A stretch of 64,000 nt of DNA from Catellatospora sichuanensis (GCF_007483665.1 NZ_ML660183.1:124001-188000); one strand, 5' to 3'. Shown: positions 32,847 through 40,948, counted from the stretch's first letter. Numbers and translations are program-made. The notes: generated by a model not told the origin, from the sequence alone.

Positions 32847-32967
32847 AGGGTCCCCCCCGTTGTGTTATGGAATTACCATGATCGATGAATCACCATAGAT
32901 CTTCGATCTGATCAATGTCAATGCATCACACGAACCGGGCGCTGAGGCGGCAGTCTGCCGGCCCGGC

Positions 32968-33465
32968 TCAACGGCGGACTCGGCGGGCGAGCGCGGCATT
33001 GGTCGTCGCGACACCCTTGATGATCGCCTGTTCGGCCGGGTGCATGCGATCCAGCAGCAGCACCGAGTTGTACGCCGCCTCGTCCGGCCCGACCGTGGCA
33101 ATCGCCTCCCACATCTCGATCGCCGCGACCACCGCGTAGTGCGGGTCGGCCGGCGGCCGGCGGCGGCCCGGCGGGTCGCACAGCACGCCGAGCATCAGCG
33201 AGCGCGGCCGGGCGGCGACGAACGGGTCGACCGCCACGAGGCGGTACTGCCGGCTGAGCAGGCCGCGCTGCACCTCCTCGATCACCGCCTGGCGCTTGAG
33301 CCGGTCGGCGACGAGCACGTACAGGTCCTCGCGCAGGTAGTCGATCCACGACGCGGCGGGGTGCAGGACCGGCTCCTGCGAGGCGATCTTGCCGAGCACG
33401 TGGTCGAGGACCGGGTCGCCGGTGAAGGTGGGGGTGGGTGCGCACGAGCACCGCGCCCTCGTCCA
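32968..33465 (-). pseudogene. GPP34-family gene, truncated and frameshifted
   Basis: From SWIDYLREDLYVLVADRLKR on, it matches the intact GPP34 gene at 52132-52803 nearly to its C-terminus (LDRMHPAEQAIIKGVATTNA, end RRVRR). Its first 70 codons are missing: at about 33458-33465 the sequence switches to the antiporter tail on the other strand, at the shared bases CTCGTCCA. An extra C in the CACCCACCCCCACC run just inside the junction shifts the frame (THPHLHRRP instead of TTPTFTGDP). Not functional as a whole protein. Confidence 0.8.
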
Positions 33466-33511
33466 CGGCCTGTCCGCGCGCTACTTCGCCCGCTGGTGGG
33501 GCCGACACATA
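33458..33511 (+). repeat. Antiporter C-terminal tail, second fragment
   Basis: LVHGLSARYFARWWGRH is readable on the plus strand and matches LVHGLSARYFASWWDRR of the antiporter gene. It abuts the GPP34 fragment in inverted orientation with the 8 bases CTCGTCCA common to both. See the finding on this junction. Confidence 0.7.
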
Positions 33512-33570
33512 CGCACCCCCGGTGACACGGCCCCGGGGCGGCCACGCCTGACACTGCTACGCCGGTTCGG

Positions 33571-33906
33571 TCAGCGGTCGCCCTGCGCGGCGCGGCGTTC
33601 GGCCTCGTACCGCTGGTTGAGCTCGAGGGCTTCCTGGAGCTGGTCCTCCAGGATGATGATGCGGCACGCAGCCTCCACCGGCGTGCCCTGATCCGTGATC
33701 TCACGGACCCGGGCGGCCAGCCGCAGCTGGTAGCGCGAGTAGCGGCGGTGACCGCCGTCGGAGCGCGCCGCGACGAACAGATCGCCCTCCAGCGAGCGCA
33801 GGAAGGCCTGCGTCACGCCGAGCATGTCGGCTGCCCGGCCCATCGTGTACGCGGGGTAGTCGTCGTCGTCGAACTTGTCGGCCGAAGCCTTATCCGCAGA
33901 GGTCAT
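33571..33906 (-). CDS. MerR-like transcriptional regulator, small
   Basis: 111 residues from ATG 33906. After an acidic N-terminus (DKFDDDDYPAYTMG) comes a winged helix-turn-helix of MerR type: YTMGRAADMLGVTQAFLRSLE, wing SDGGHRRYSRYQLRLAAR, then a helical dimerisation segment (CRIIILEDQLQEALELNQRY). MerR proteins sit between promoter elements and respond to ligands. There is no separate ligand-binding domain, so it is of the short, HTH-plus-coiled-coil class found in streptomycetes (BldC/WhiE-like size). A strong inverted repeat 25 bases upstream of its start may be its own operator. Confidence 0.8.
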   Translation of the reverse strand: MTSADKASADKFDDDDYPAYTMGRAADMLGVTQAFLRSLEGDLFVAARSDGGHRRYSRYQLRLAARVREITDQGTPVEAACRIIILEDQLQEALELNQRYEAERRAAQGDR

Positions 33907-33930
33907 AGGCACCTTTCCTAGAACGCAGGT

Positions 33931-33964
33931 AAGGATCCCGGCGCCTGGCGGCGCCGGGATCCTT
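33931..33964. promoter_or_regulatory. 15-base-arm inverted repeat upstream of the MerR-like gene
   Basis: AAGGATCCCGGCGCC and GGCGCCGGGATCCTT are exact reverse complements around a 4-base loop, 25 bases before the regulator's ATG. It could be a hairpin in the leader RNA, a terminator of incoming transcription, or the operator of an autoregulated MerR dimer. Confidence 0.5.
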
Positions 33965-33965
33965 T

Positions 33966-34490
33966 GGGAGATCGAGTTACATACCATCGCCGGTCACGTG
34001 CACCGGCTCATCGTGTTCCCGAACCCGCCGACTTTCGCGGGTGTACGGGGATCGCGTGGATACGACCGGGGACCACCTTCCGTTCGGGGTCTGCGGCCCG
34101 CCGACGGCGACGCCGGGCGGGGATCCGATGGCACCTACTCCTCTCGTCTTAACCTGAAATACTTGATCAACTGCTGGTCGTGCGGTCTTGCGACTACCGG
34201 TCATGCCATACCGGGTCGACCCCGGTCCTTCACCCGACTCGCGGTCCCGAAGCCCCTTTCGCCTGCATGGCCTCGCGACCCGAACCCGTCGGGCGGTCCT
34301 GCTTCCTACGTCGTGCGCCAGTTCGCCTGCCGCATTCGATAGATCTTCGTTCGCAACGAGTGGAACATTACCTACGCCCCTCGCAGATGTCTACTACCGC
34401 CGCTGAAGATTTTCGGGATCGGCGAGTCGCCACTGTCAGCTTCCCGGTGTCCCGGTTGCCACCTGAACGAAGTAGCCTCCTCACCGGGCG
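33966..34490. other. 525-base stretch with no gene recognised
   Basis: Plus-strand translation gives unbroken but low-similarity sequence (RGSRGYDRGPPSVRG and similar) with a Pro/Arg-rich, non-protein-like composition. I see no ribosome binding site, repeat or RNA fold that stands out. It probably separates the regulator promoter from the decayed copy that begins at 34495. Confidence 0.35.
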
Positions 34491-34494
34491 ACGG

Positions 34495-34605
34495 CGGGCC
34501 CCGGGCATCGAGCTGCTGCAGTCCAGCTACCACTGCAGGTCGTTCGCCCTGTATGCCGGCATGGGCTTCGAGTTCCGCGAGACATCGGCCTGCCGTCAGT
34601 GCCCG
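34495..34605 (+). pseudogene. Fragment of the double-GNAT gene
   Basis: APGIELLQSSYHCRSFALYA, GMGFEFRETSACRQCPP match APGIRLLQSSYHCRSFALYA and GMGFEFRDTLACLQGPP of the intact gene at 38778-39635 almost residue for residue. Nothing before or after belongs to that gene, so this is a piece of about 35 codons left from a copied block. Confidence 0.75.
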
Positions 34606-34667
34606 CCGTTGCCGCAGCCCGCCGGCACTGCGATCAGATGACCCGACAAAGCCTGGTTCTGTTTTCC

Positions 34668-34770
34668 GGGCCATGCCTACGTCCGCCTGGTTTCCACTGT
34701 CGCGCGCACCTCCCGGAATGGGGACTGCCGCACTCAAGATCTACCGCCGCGACGACGTACTGCATTGACA
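34668..34770 (+). pseudogene. Fragment of the 5' region of the gene at 39843
   Basis: Bases from CCGGGCCATG to CTGCATTG follow 39783-39890 with gaps: the leader, the GGACTGCC before the start, and codons for LKIYRRDDVLH (intact gene: [15 protein letters not shown]). Here the initiator ATG is changed to GCA and the reading stops after a few codons. It completes a decayed copy of the GNAT-39843 block. Confidence 0.65.
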
Positions 34771-34809
34771 CCCGCGTTCCGGGACGTCCCAAGAGACGGG
34801 AGTCGGGCG

Positions 34810-34920
34810 GCCCAAATTTCGGGTACGACGGCGCAGGCCGGCCCGCCTGCGACACGCTCAGCGCGGTCGACGTCGACAACGGCGGCAAGGCAGACCTCGT
34901 CGGCCGTGTCGACAACCGCT
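34810..34920 (+). pseudogene. Orphan FG-GAP repeat fragment
   Basis: One FG-GAP/VCBS unit can be read: GYDGAGRPACDTLSAVDVDN, then GGKADLVGRVDNR. The DVDNGGKADLVG string is the calcium-loop signature of such repeats. No signal peptide or second unit is present; it is debris from a secreted multi-repeat protein gene. Confidence 0.55.
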
Positions 34921-34931
34921 GTGGATCAAGC

Positions 34932-35651
34932 TCAGAATCCGGCGAGGAACATCAGCCCTGCGATCACGAGGCCGGCTTCGACCAGGTGCACGAACACCTT
35001 GTCGCTGATCTTGCCGACAATCCTCTTGCCGGCCCAGGCTCCAGCCAGGGTCGCCGGGATCAGGGCCAGGCCCAGTCGGAGTACCTGACTGGTGAGCAGG
35101 TCACCGGCACCGTAGGCGGCGATCTTCGCGCAGTGCAGGGTCAGCGCACACGCGGCCTCGGTGCCGATGTAAGCGGTCCGGCGCAGGCCCTTGGCGAGGA
35201 AGAACGGAGCGGTGAGCGGGCCGACGGAGCCCAGCAGCGCGGAGCCGAACCCGGAAACCACGCCCACGCCGACGAACGCCCTGTCTGAGGGCGGTTTCGG
35301 GTGCGGATTCGACCGCCGCCACACCACCACCGCAAGCAGGAAGACGCCCAGAAGTCGTTTGAGTGGCGCCAGGGGCGCGTGCGCGAGGAGTAGACCCCCC
35401 GCGACGGCCAGGGGCACCGCGCCGACGGCGAATCGGCCGATCAGTTGCCATCTCAGTTCGCGACGGTTGAACCAGACCCGCCCGCCGTTGCTGGCCAGCT
35501 GTGCGATCGTGAGAACCGGGACAGCGACCCGCAGCCCGAAGAGACCGGTGAACACCGGAAGCAGCAACACGCCACCGCCGAAGCCTGCGACCCCAGACAA
35601 CAGCGCCAGTATGAACGCGGCCACTGAAGCCCACGCCAAAGTCAGGATCAC
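34932..35651 (-). CDS. TauE/SafE family sulfite (anion) exporter
   Basis: 239 residues from GTG 35651 (GGAGG about 11 bases upstream). Eight hydrophobic segments; the family-typical glycine-rich N-terminal motif LLSGVAGFGGGVLLLPVF and the second-half copy VVSGFGSALLGSVGPL(T)APFFL, in the two-fold repeat architecture of the family. TauE/SafE proteins export sulfite, sulfonates or related organic anions. No sulfur-metabolism genes are nearby, so the substrate is unknown. It stands between decayed repeats on both sides. Confidence 0.85.
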   Translation of the reverse strand: MILTLAWASVAAFILALLSGVAGFGGGVLLLPVFTGLFGLRVAVPVLTIAQLASNGGRVWFNRRELRWQLIGRFAVGAVPLAVAGGLLLAHAPLAPLKRLLGVFLLAVVVWRRSNPHPKPPSDRAFVGVGVVSGFGSALLGSVGPLTAPFFLAKGLRRTAYIGTEAACALTLHCAKIAAYGAGDLLTSQVLRLGLALIPATLAGAWAGKRIVGKISDKVFVHLVEAGLVIAGLMFLAGF

Positions 35652-35753
35652 CGTTGCATCCCGCCTCCTACGCCCAGGGCCGCGGATCTCTGCCGAGATC
35701 ACCAACAAGCTGCGCCGCGGCGTGCACCGCAGCGTCACCGCCCCTGGAGAAAT

Positions 35754-35802
35754 ACATACGGGCGTGGCTGGACGTGTGAACCGAGCAGCCACGCCCGTAT
35801 GT
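35754..35802. repeat. 17-base inverted repeat from opposed IS630 scraps
   Basis: ACATACGGGCGTGGCTG and its exact reverse complement are separated by 15 bases. Both arms repeat a stretch of the IS630 C-terminal coding sequence seen at about 11440 (CGTACGGGCGTGGCTGCTCG, coding QPRPYVW). It may act as a terminator for flanking genes, but its origin appears to be two inverted transposase scraps. Confidence 0.55.
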
Positions 35803-35842
35803 GTGGACCAGGACCGCCGACGAGGTCCTCGCCGGCCCCCGT
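35779..35842 (+). pseudogene. IS630-family transposase C-terminal scrap
   Basis: TEQPRPYVWTRTADEVLAGP is readable on the plus strand and is the same conserved C-terminal motif as at 11347-11463 (NEQPRPYVWTKTADEILAS), here only about 20 residues. No transposase core or terminal repeat. Confidence 0.6.
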
Positions 35843-35879
35843 ACTGCGACGAATCAAATACTCAGCACGCTAGTCAGCG

Positions 35880-38063
35880 TTATCGGATTCGCGTGCCGTT
35901 GCTGGTGAAGGTGAACAGTCCGGTGTGGCCCGGCTCCTCATAACGGTAGAAGGCGGCAAGGTCCGACTTGCCATCGCCGTTGAAGTCACCAGCCAGGTAA
36001 CTCGCCCGATCAGAATCCCAACCCTCAGCCGCCTCCCACACCAGCTGCCGATCGGCGAACCCGGAGCCATTGCTGGTGAAGGTGAACAGACCCGTGTGGC
36101 CCGGCTCCTCGTAGCGGTAGAAGGCGGCAAGATCGGTCTTGCCATCGCCGTTGAAGTCACCAGCCAGGTAACTCGCCCGATCAGAATCCCAACCCTCAGC
36201 CGCTTCCCACACCAGCTGCCGATCGGCGAACCCGGTGCCATTACTGGTGAACGTGAACAGACCCGTGTGACCCGGCTCCTCATAACGGTAGAAGGCGGCA
36301 AGGTCCGACTTGCCATCGCCGTTGAAGTCACCAGCCAGGTAACTCGCCCGATCAGAATCCCAACCCTCAGCCGCTTCCCACACCAGCTGCCGATCCGCGA
36401 ACCCGGAGCCGTTACCGGTGAACGTGAACAGACCCGTGTGACCCGGCTCCTCATAACGGTAGAAGGCAGCAAGATCGGTCTTGCCATCGCCGTTGAAGTC
36501 ACCAGCCAGGTAACTCGCCCGATCAGAATCCCAACCCTCAGCCGCTTCCCACACCAGCTGCCGATCCGCGAACCCGGTGCCATTACTGGTGAACGTGAAC
36601 AGACCCGTGTGACCCGGCTCCTCATAACGGTAGAAGGCGGCAAGGTCCGACTTGCCATCGCCGTTGAAGTCACCAGCCAGGTAACTCGCCCGATCAGAAT
36701 CCCAACCCTCAGCCGCTTCCCACACCAGCTGCCGATCCGCGAACCCGGTGCCATTGCCGGTGAACGTGAACAGACCCGTGTGACCCGGCTCCTCATAACG
36801 GTAGAAAGCGGCAAGATCGGTCTTGCCATCGCCGTTGAAGTCACCAGCCAGGTAACTCGCCCGATCAGAATCCCAACCCTCAGCCGCCTCCCACACCAGC
36901 TGCCGATCGTCAACACCTGTCCACGTGTTGACGCCTACCCAAGCGACGATGTCGTCGACACGAGCCTGCACAACGCTCGTGCCATCGGGCGAGGCACCCA
37001 GGCAGCCGGACTGCCCGCCGCGGCTGAGAACGGCCGTGATCTCGCCATTGTCGTTGTGTACCAGGCCGCCTGCGTCGCCTTTGCAGACATTGCCGGAAGA
37101 GGTGCTACCTGTCAGCGTCGTGCTGGTTACCTCGGTGACGGTAACGGCCGCGCTGTGCTGGGCGTCGGTGACCCATTCGGTGGCCGTCCGCCCGTACCCG
37201 ACTGTTTGCTGGGCGGCGCCGGCGGCGGGGACCGTGGTCGCCAACTTGGCGGGGGTGATGTGGGTGACCGAAGTCGCGAGTTTGCCGAGGACCAGGTCTC
37301 GATCAGTCCGCGGGACAAGGTGCGTGATCGCCACAGGTGCGTGACCGGGGAAGGCGATTTGTGACGCCCGGGTGGGTGCTCCCGGGACAAGGGTCGAGGG
37401 CTGGCCGGGGTTGTCGGCGAAGCAGCTGGCTGCTGACAGGATCCATTGCGTGGCGATCAGGGTCCCGGTGCAGGCACGGCCGTCAATGTCGATCTTGCCT
37501 ACTGCCGCGTTGGCGCCGGTTACCGCGGCCATGCCCTGGCCGGTGCGAAGTTGCAGAAGAGTGGTGGGTGGGCTGTCGGGGTCGGCTCCCAATCCCACCT
37601 GGGTGCTGCCATCGGGGTCGACGTCGACGATGAGGTCCTGGCCGGGACCGGTGGTGAGGGTAGCGGTCACCTCGTGACCGGTGCCGGTGCGCTGGCCGTC
37701 GCCGCGGATCTCGTAGACGCCGGGGATCTGCAGGTCGAGGCGGCCGGTGTTGCCGTTGACTTTGAAACACACCCGGCCGATGCCGTCAGCACCGATGGTC
37801 TCGTCGGTGGTGAACACCTTCAGCAGCCCGATGTCGCCTGACGGAGGGTTGCTGCAGTCGGCCAGCACGATGTGGCCGTCGCCGGAGATGAGTCTGACGT
37901 TCTGCGCTTGCAGAATCTGCTCGGCGCCTGGATAGCTGCCGTCTTCGACAAGTGGCGTGGTGGTCGAGGTCTCGGCGTGTGCCGGACTGGACATGAACAG
38001 TCCACTCATCGAGACGGCAACGATGACGGCGCCGGTGACGGCCCGCCCTGAGCGTGGTCGCAT
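35880..38063 (-). CDS. Secreted trypsin-like pseudoprotease with six near-identical 57-aa repeats
   Basis: 727 residues, ATG 38063 with GGGGAG just before it. Signal peptide 1-30, shared N-terminal domain (LVEDGSYPGAEQIL, GDGHIVLADC), S1-like core (about 195-385), then six FG-GAP-type repeats (DRQLVWEAAEGWDSDRASYL, AGDFNGDGKTDLAAFYRYEE, PGHTGLFTFT) of 57 residues. In the core LSAASCF has Ser213 instead of the catalytic His, Asp256 is kept, and CKGDAGG has Ala331 instead of Ser. The repeats are nearly the same at DNA level, meaning recent expansion. Paralogue of the genes at 13281 and 43477. Probably an extracellular binding protein. Confidence 0.88.
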   Translation of the reverse strand: MRPRSGRAVTGAVIVAVSMSGLFMSSPAHAETSTTTPLVEDGSYPGAEQILQAQNVRLISGDGHIVLADCSNPPSGDIGLLKVFTTDETIGADGIGRVCFKVNGNTGRLDLQIPGVYEIRGDGQRTGTGHEVTATLTTGPGQDLIVDVDPDGSTQVGLGADPDSPPTTLLQLRTGQGMAAVTGANAAVGKIDIDGRACTGTLIATQWILSAASCFADNPGQPSTLVPGAPTRASQIAFPGHAPVAITHLVPRTDRDLVLGKLATSVTHITPAKLATTVPAAGAAQQTVGYGRTATEWVTDAQHSAAVTVTEVTSTTLTGSTSSGNVCKGDAGGLVHNDNGEITAVLSRGGQSGCLGASPDGTSVVQARVDDIVAWVGVNTWTGVDDRQLVWEAAEGWDSDRASYLAGDFNGDGKTDLAAFYRYEEPGHTGLFTFTGNGTGFADRQLVWEAAEGWDSDRASYLAGDFNGDGKSDLAAFYRYEEPGHTGLFTFTSNGTGFADRQLVWEAAEGWDSDRASYLAGDFNGDGKTDLAAFYRYEEPGHTGLFTFTGNGSGFADRQLVWEAAEGWDSDRASYLAGDFNGDGKSDLAAFYRYEEPGHTGLFTFTSNGTGFADRQLVWEAAEGWDSDRASYLAGDFNGDGKTDLAAFYRYEEPGHTGLFTFTSNGSGFADRQLVWEAAEGWDSDRASYLAGDFNGDGKSDLAAFYRYEEPGHTGLFTFTSNGTRIR
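35886..36910 (-). repeat. Six 171-base tandem repeats inside the gene at 35880
   Basis: Units of 171 bases start at each GATC-containing DRQL codon block. They differ by a handful of bases (AGC/ACC codons for Ser/Thr in GNGTGF or SNGSGF, Lys/Ser in DGKSD or DGKTD). All in frame, no spacer. Confidence 0.9.
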
Positions 38064-38109
38064 GCTTCTCCCCGTGTGAAATTGACCGGCATGATCTTCC
38101 GGTGCGGGG

Positions 38110-38139
38110 ACACTACTGTCATCACGGACCGTCCGTCAA
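38110..38139 (-). promoter_or_regulatory. Promoter of the 35880 gene (conserved with the 43477 gene)
   Basis: On the minus strand TTGACG (38134-38139) and TAGTGT (38110-38115) are spaced by 18 bases; the following leader up to the GGGGAG ribosome binding site is strongly conserved with 43401-43476. Good vegetative-sigma type -35/-10 pair. Confidence 0.65.
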
Positions 38140-38327
38140 CGGATACCCACCGCCGCACCGACCAAATTGGCGTGTCCGGGGCGAATCAATCTCGCGCGAC
38201 CGTGGACGACGTGCCTGTTCAAATTGGTCAATCCAAAACCACGCAGTCTCGACCATAGATAGACCTGCCGGCCTCGCCTTGAACTCCTCGACCGACCGAT
38301 TGCTTGATCCTCCACCTTCCCGGCTCA

Positions 38328-38665
38328 GCGGCGCACCCGACAGGCCAGGGCGGCCTTGGTAGTGGCGGCACCTTTGACGATCGCCTGTTCGGCCGGGTGC
38401 ATCCGGTCGAGCAGCGGCCCGGCGTTGTACGCCGCCTCATCCGGCCCGACCGTGGGGATCGCCTCCCACATCTCCATCGCCGCGACCAGCCCCGCCAGCA
38501 CCGCGTAGTGGGCGTCGGCCGGCGGCTGGCGGCGGCCCGGCGGATCACGCAGCACGCCCAGCATCAGCGAGCGCGGCCGGGCGGCGACGAACGGGTTGAC
38601 CGCCACCAGGCGGCTCTGCCTGCCGAGCACCCCGCGCTGGACCTCCTCGATCACCGCCTGCTGAC
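38328..38665 (-). pseudogene. GPP34-family gene, truncated at its 5' end
   Basis: Codons for IEEVQRGVLGRQSRLVAVNP through to RVRR match the intact gene at 52132-52803, nearly identical at DNA level (the central stretch with SLMLGVLRDPPGRRQPPADA is the same). The first 115 codons are missing; upstream of about 38662 the sequence turns into the region in front of the double-GNAT gene. A few conserved residues of the end are changed (CRVRR, GAATT). Dead. Confidence 0.8.
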
Positions 38666-38777
38666 GTCTGGCGCTGGCCAGGTGGCGGGTGTTTCATGGA
38701 GTCGAGACTTCTGGATCAGGCCGGACGAACGCACCAGCCGACGGTGTGCGATTCCGGCACCGGTGACGGAGGTGGCC

Positions 38778-39635
38778 ATGGCGTTGCTGCTGCGTCCGGG
38801 AACGCAGGCCGATGCAGCCGAGTGCGGAAAGATCTGTTTCGCCGCGTTCGACCGGATCGCCCGCGAGCACGGTTTCCCCGGTGACATTCCGAGCCCGGAA
38901 GCCGCCACGGACCTGATGAAGGATCTTCTGAACCATCCGGGCTTCTATGGTGTGGTCGCCGAGCGCGACGGGCGGATAGTCGGCAGCAACTTCCTCGACG
39001 AACGCTCGTCGATCGTCGGCGTCGGGCCGGTGACCGTCGACCCCGAACGCCAGAACCACGGGGTAGGCCGCCGGCTGATGGAAGACGTCGTGCACCGGGC
39101 CGCGCAACGGCAGGCCCCGGGCATCCGGCTGCTGCAGTCCAGCTACCACTGCAGATCATTCGCCCTGTACGCCGGCATGGGCTTCGAGTTCCGCGACACG
39201 TTGGCCTGCCTTCAGGGCCCACCGGTCGGTGTAACGATCGCGGGCCATGCGGTGCGACCCGCCACCGACGCGGACCTGGCCGCGTGCAACGACCTGTGCC
39301 GCCGAGTGCACGGAGCCGACCGCGGCGGAGAAGTCGTCGACGCACTCAAACAGGGCACAGCTCGCGTCGTCGAGCACGACGGCCGGCTGACCGGCTACGC
39401 CACGGGTCTGGCGTTCTTCGACCACGCGGTAGCGGAGACCACGGATAGCGTGAAGGCTCTGATCGGAGCCGCCGAAGCCTTCGGTGGTCCGGGGATCCTC
39501 GTTCCGGCGAGCAACAGCGCGCTGCTGCAGTGGTGCCTGCACAACGGCCTGAAGGTCACCCAGCTCATGACCTTGATGTCGATTGGCCTGTACAACGAAC
39601 CGGCCGGGGCATACCTGCCCAGCATCCTGTACTGA
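38778..39635 (+). CDS. Double-domain GNAT acetyltransferase
   Basis: 285 residues from ATG 38778 with GGAGG 6 bases upstream. N-terminal GNAT domain: GPVTVDPERQNHGVGRRLME (motif A) then LQSSYHCRSFALYAGMGFEF (motif B). A second, degenerate GNAT half follows (ATDADLAACNDLCRRVHG, DGRLTGYATGLAFF, GILVPASNSALLQWCLHNGL) and lacks a clear acetyl-CoA loop. Tandem GNAT proteins of this size occur widely in actinomycetes; substrates are rarely known. It is preceded by the truncated GPP34 gene and followed by an unrelated small gene. Fragments of it exist at 34495-34605. Confidence 0.82.
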   Translation: MALLLRPGTQADAAECGKICFAAFDRIAREHGFPGDIPSPEAATDLMKDLLNHPGFYGVVAERDGRIVGSNFLDERSSIVGVGPVTVDPERQNHGVGRRLMEDVVHRAAQRQAPGIRLLQSSYHCRSFALYAGMGFEFRDTLACLQGPPVGVTIAGHAVRPATDADLAACNDLCRRVHGADRGGEVVDALKQGTARVVEHDGRLTGYATGLAFFDHAVAETTDSVKALIGAAEAFGGPGILVPASNSALLQWCLHNGLKVTQLMTLMSIGLYNEPAGAYLPSILY

Positions 39636-39842
39636 GAAAGCCTTGCGGATCGAGCCCGAAGAACGGGTGCGTCCTCCAGCCCGCCCTACGGTCATGGAGC
39701 ATGGGCTCACGCTCCATGGTGCCCGCGGGCCGCCGCCGACACTGGAGCAGACCGGCCCCGACGGTGCCTCGTTCCGTCTCCCGGGCCATGATTGCCTCCG
39801 TCCGATGTCCGCTGTCGCGCACCTCCCCGAAGGACGACTGCC

Positions 39843-40337
39843 ATGCTCAAGCTCTACCGCCGCGACGACGACGGCGTGCTGCACTACCACGAGTCCTGGG
39901 TCGACCCGAGCGATGGAACGGTCGCCGACCACCGGGGACGTGCAGGACAGCGCGGCACGGTGGATTACTACGCCATCCCTGACGGTGCCGACCACGACGA
40001 CTGCGTCGAAGACATACTCGCCACGGCCCGGGCCGCCGGGTACGCCGAACTGCCCGCAGACGCGCGCACTCTCATCGAGGTCCAGTACGACCTCGAAGAC
40101 CCGTGTGGCAGCACCGCCGACCTCGACCTGCGGGAGGCCGTCGACCGCCTTCTCAACGAGGAGCTGGGCTGGCACGGCCTAGGCGAATGGGTCGGCGCGA
40201 GCATGGGCTCGGGACAGATGGAGATCGCATACACGGTGGTCGACGTTGAGCAGGCCGTGCGGACCATCAGGTCCACACTTGAGCGCTCGCCATATCCCAT
40301 GTACTCCCGGATCAACGTGCAGGAACCCGACAACTGA
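39843..40337 (+). CDS. Hypothetical protein, 164 aa
   Basis: ATG at 39843 preceded by GAAGGACGA. The start [20 protein letters not shown] and the [20 protein letters not shown] segment resemble small actinobacterial proteins with a WGR/YycE-like beta fold; the middle has [11 protein letters not shown] and the end [21 protein letters not shown]. Soluble, no signal peptide. A decayed copy of its 5' end sits at 34668-34770, so the gene was once duplicated together with the double-GNAT gene. Function not recognised. Confidence 0.65.
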   Translation: MLKLYRRDDDGVLHYHESWVDPSDGTVADHRGRAGQRGTVDYYAIPDGADHDDCVEDILATARAAGYAELPADARTLIEVQYDLEDPCGSTADLDLREAVDRLLNEELGWHGLGEWVGASMGSGQMEIAYTVVDVEQAVRTIRSTLERSPYPMYSRINVQEPDN

Positions 40338-40375
40338 CGCCCATCACCTCTGCGCCCGCCTGGGGCGCGGTTCAG

Positions 40376-40563
40376 AAGTGGGTAAGGCTGATCAGGGTGG
40401 ACGGCCGCCGACCTTCGACCCCGAGATCTACGAGCAGCGCCACGCTGTCGAGTGCGGCATCAATCGGCTCAAGCGAAACCAGAGCCTGGCCACCCGGTAC
40501 GACAAGCTCGCAGTCCGCTACCAGGCAACAATCCACGTCGCAGCGATCAACGAATGGCGCTGA
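40376..40563 (+). pseudogene. IS5-type transposase C-terminal fragment
   Basis: [53 protein letters not shown] is the standard end of IS5/IS1647-like transposases (family: GRPPxFDxExYkxRNvVErxfnrLKqwRgiATRYDK). The E of the DDE triad (in the family, VER) is conserved only as VEC, and the first two thirds are absent. It follows the gene at 39843 without a visible terminal repeat. Confidence 0.75.
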
Positions 40564-40567
40564 CCGC

Positions 40568-40948
40568 TTATGAAGCGCGCCTTGGCCAGGGGATCTGCAG
40601 TCCGGGCGTGAGCGCCAGCTCGCAACCGTCCCGCATCATGAACGCGTGGAATCGCCCGGACGACACCACCCTGGCGAACACCACACCGAGCGCCGAGATG
40701 CCCGGCACCGTGTCGGCATGTACCCCTTCCGGATAGACGTCCAGCACATATGGGCAGGCGCGGTCGAGCGCCGACTCGGCCTCCTGATCCAGCTTGAGGA
40801 TCAGCCGCGCGAACTCCTCCGCCGACGCGTACTCACCTCCGCCGCCGTCCAGGAACCAGATCTCGATGGTCTGCTCCAGCAGTTTCACCACCTCGGCGTG
40901 GCTTAGGGACGTGTCCACCGGACCGAATCGGACTGTCAGGTCCGTCAT
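40568..40948 (-). CDS. Hypothetical protein, 126 aa
   Basis: ATG at 40948, chosen because AAGGGAG lies 6-12 bases upstream. It begins MTDLTVRFGPVDTSLSHAEV, has a helix EYASAEEFARLILKLDQEAES, and a hydrophobic-mixed end with RVVSSGRFHAFMMRDGCELAL. It has the composition of a small soluble protein; similar short proteins with an 'LxVRFGPxD' start are found beside EF-hand or ADP-ribosyl genes in actinomycetes, but no assignment is safe. Ends immediately after the transposase fragment. Confidence 0.6.
   Translation of the reverse strand: MTDLTVRFGPVDTSLSHAEVVKLLEQTIEIWFLDGGGGEYASAEEFARLILKLDQEAESALDRACPYVLDVYPEGVHADTVPGISALGVVFARVVSSGRFHAFMMRDGCELALTPGLQIPWPRRAS

Noticed and set aside
35886-36910. 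Regularly spaced repeats that could look like a CRISPR array
   Set aside because: Units are 171 bases without unique spacers, in frame within a protein gene, and no cas genes are nearby.
35925-37364. Long open frame on the plus strand across the 171-base repeats
   Set aside because: It is antisense to the pseudoprotease gene, has no ribosome binding site, and exists only because the repeats lack stops in that frame.
40376-40563. An active IS5 element
   Set aside because: Only the last 60 codons are present and no terminal inverted repeats or N-terminal catalytic residues are found.
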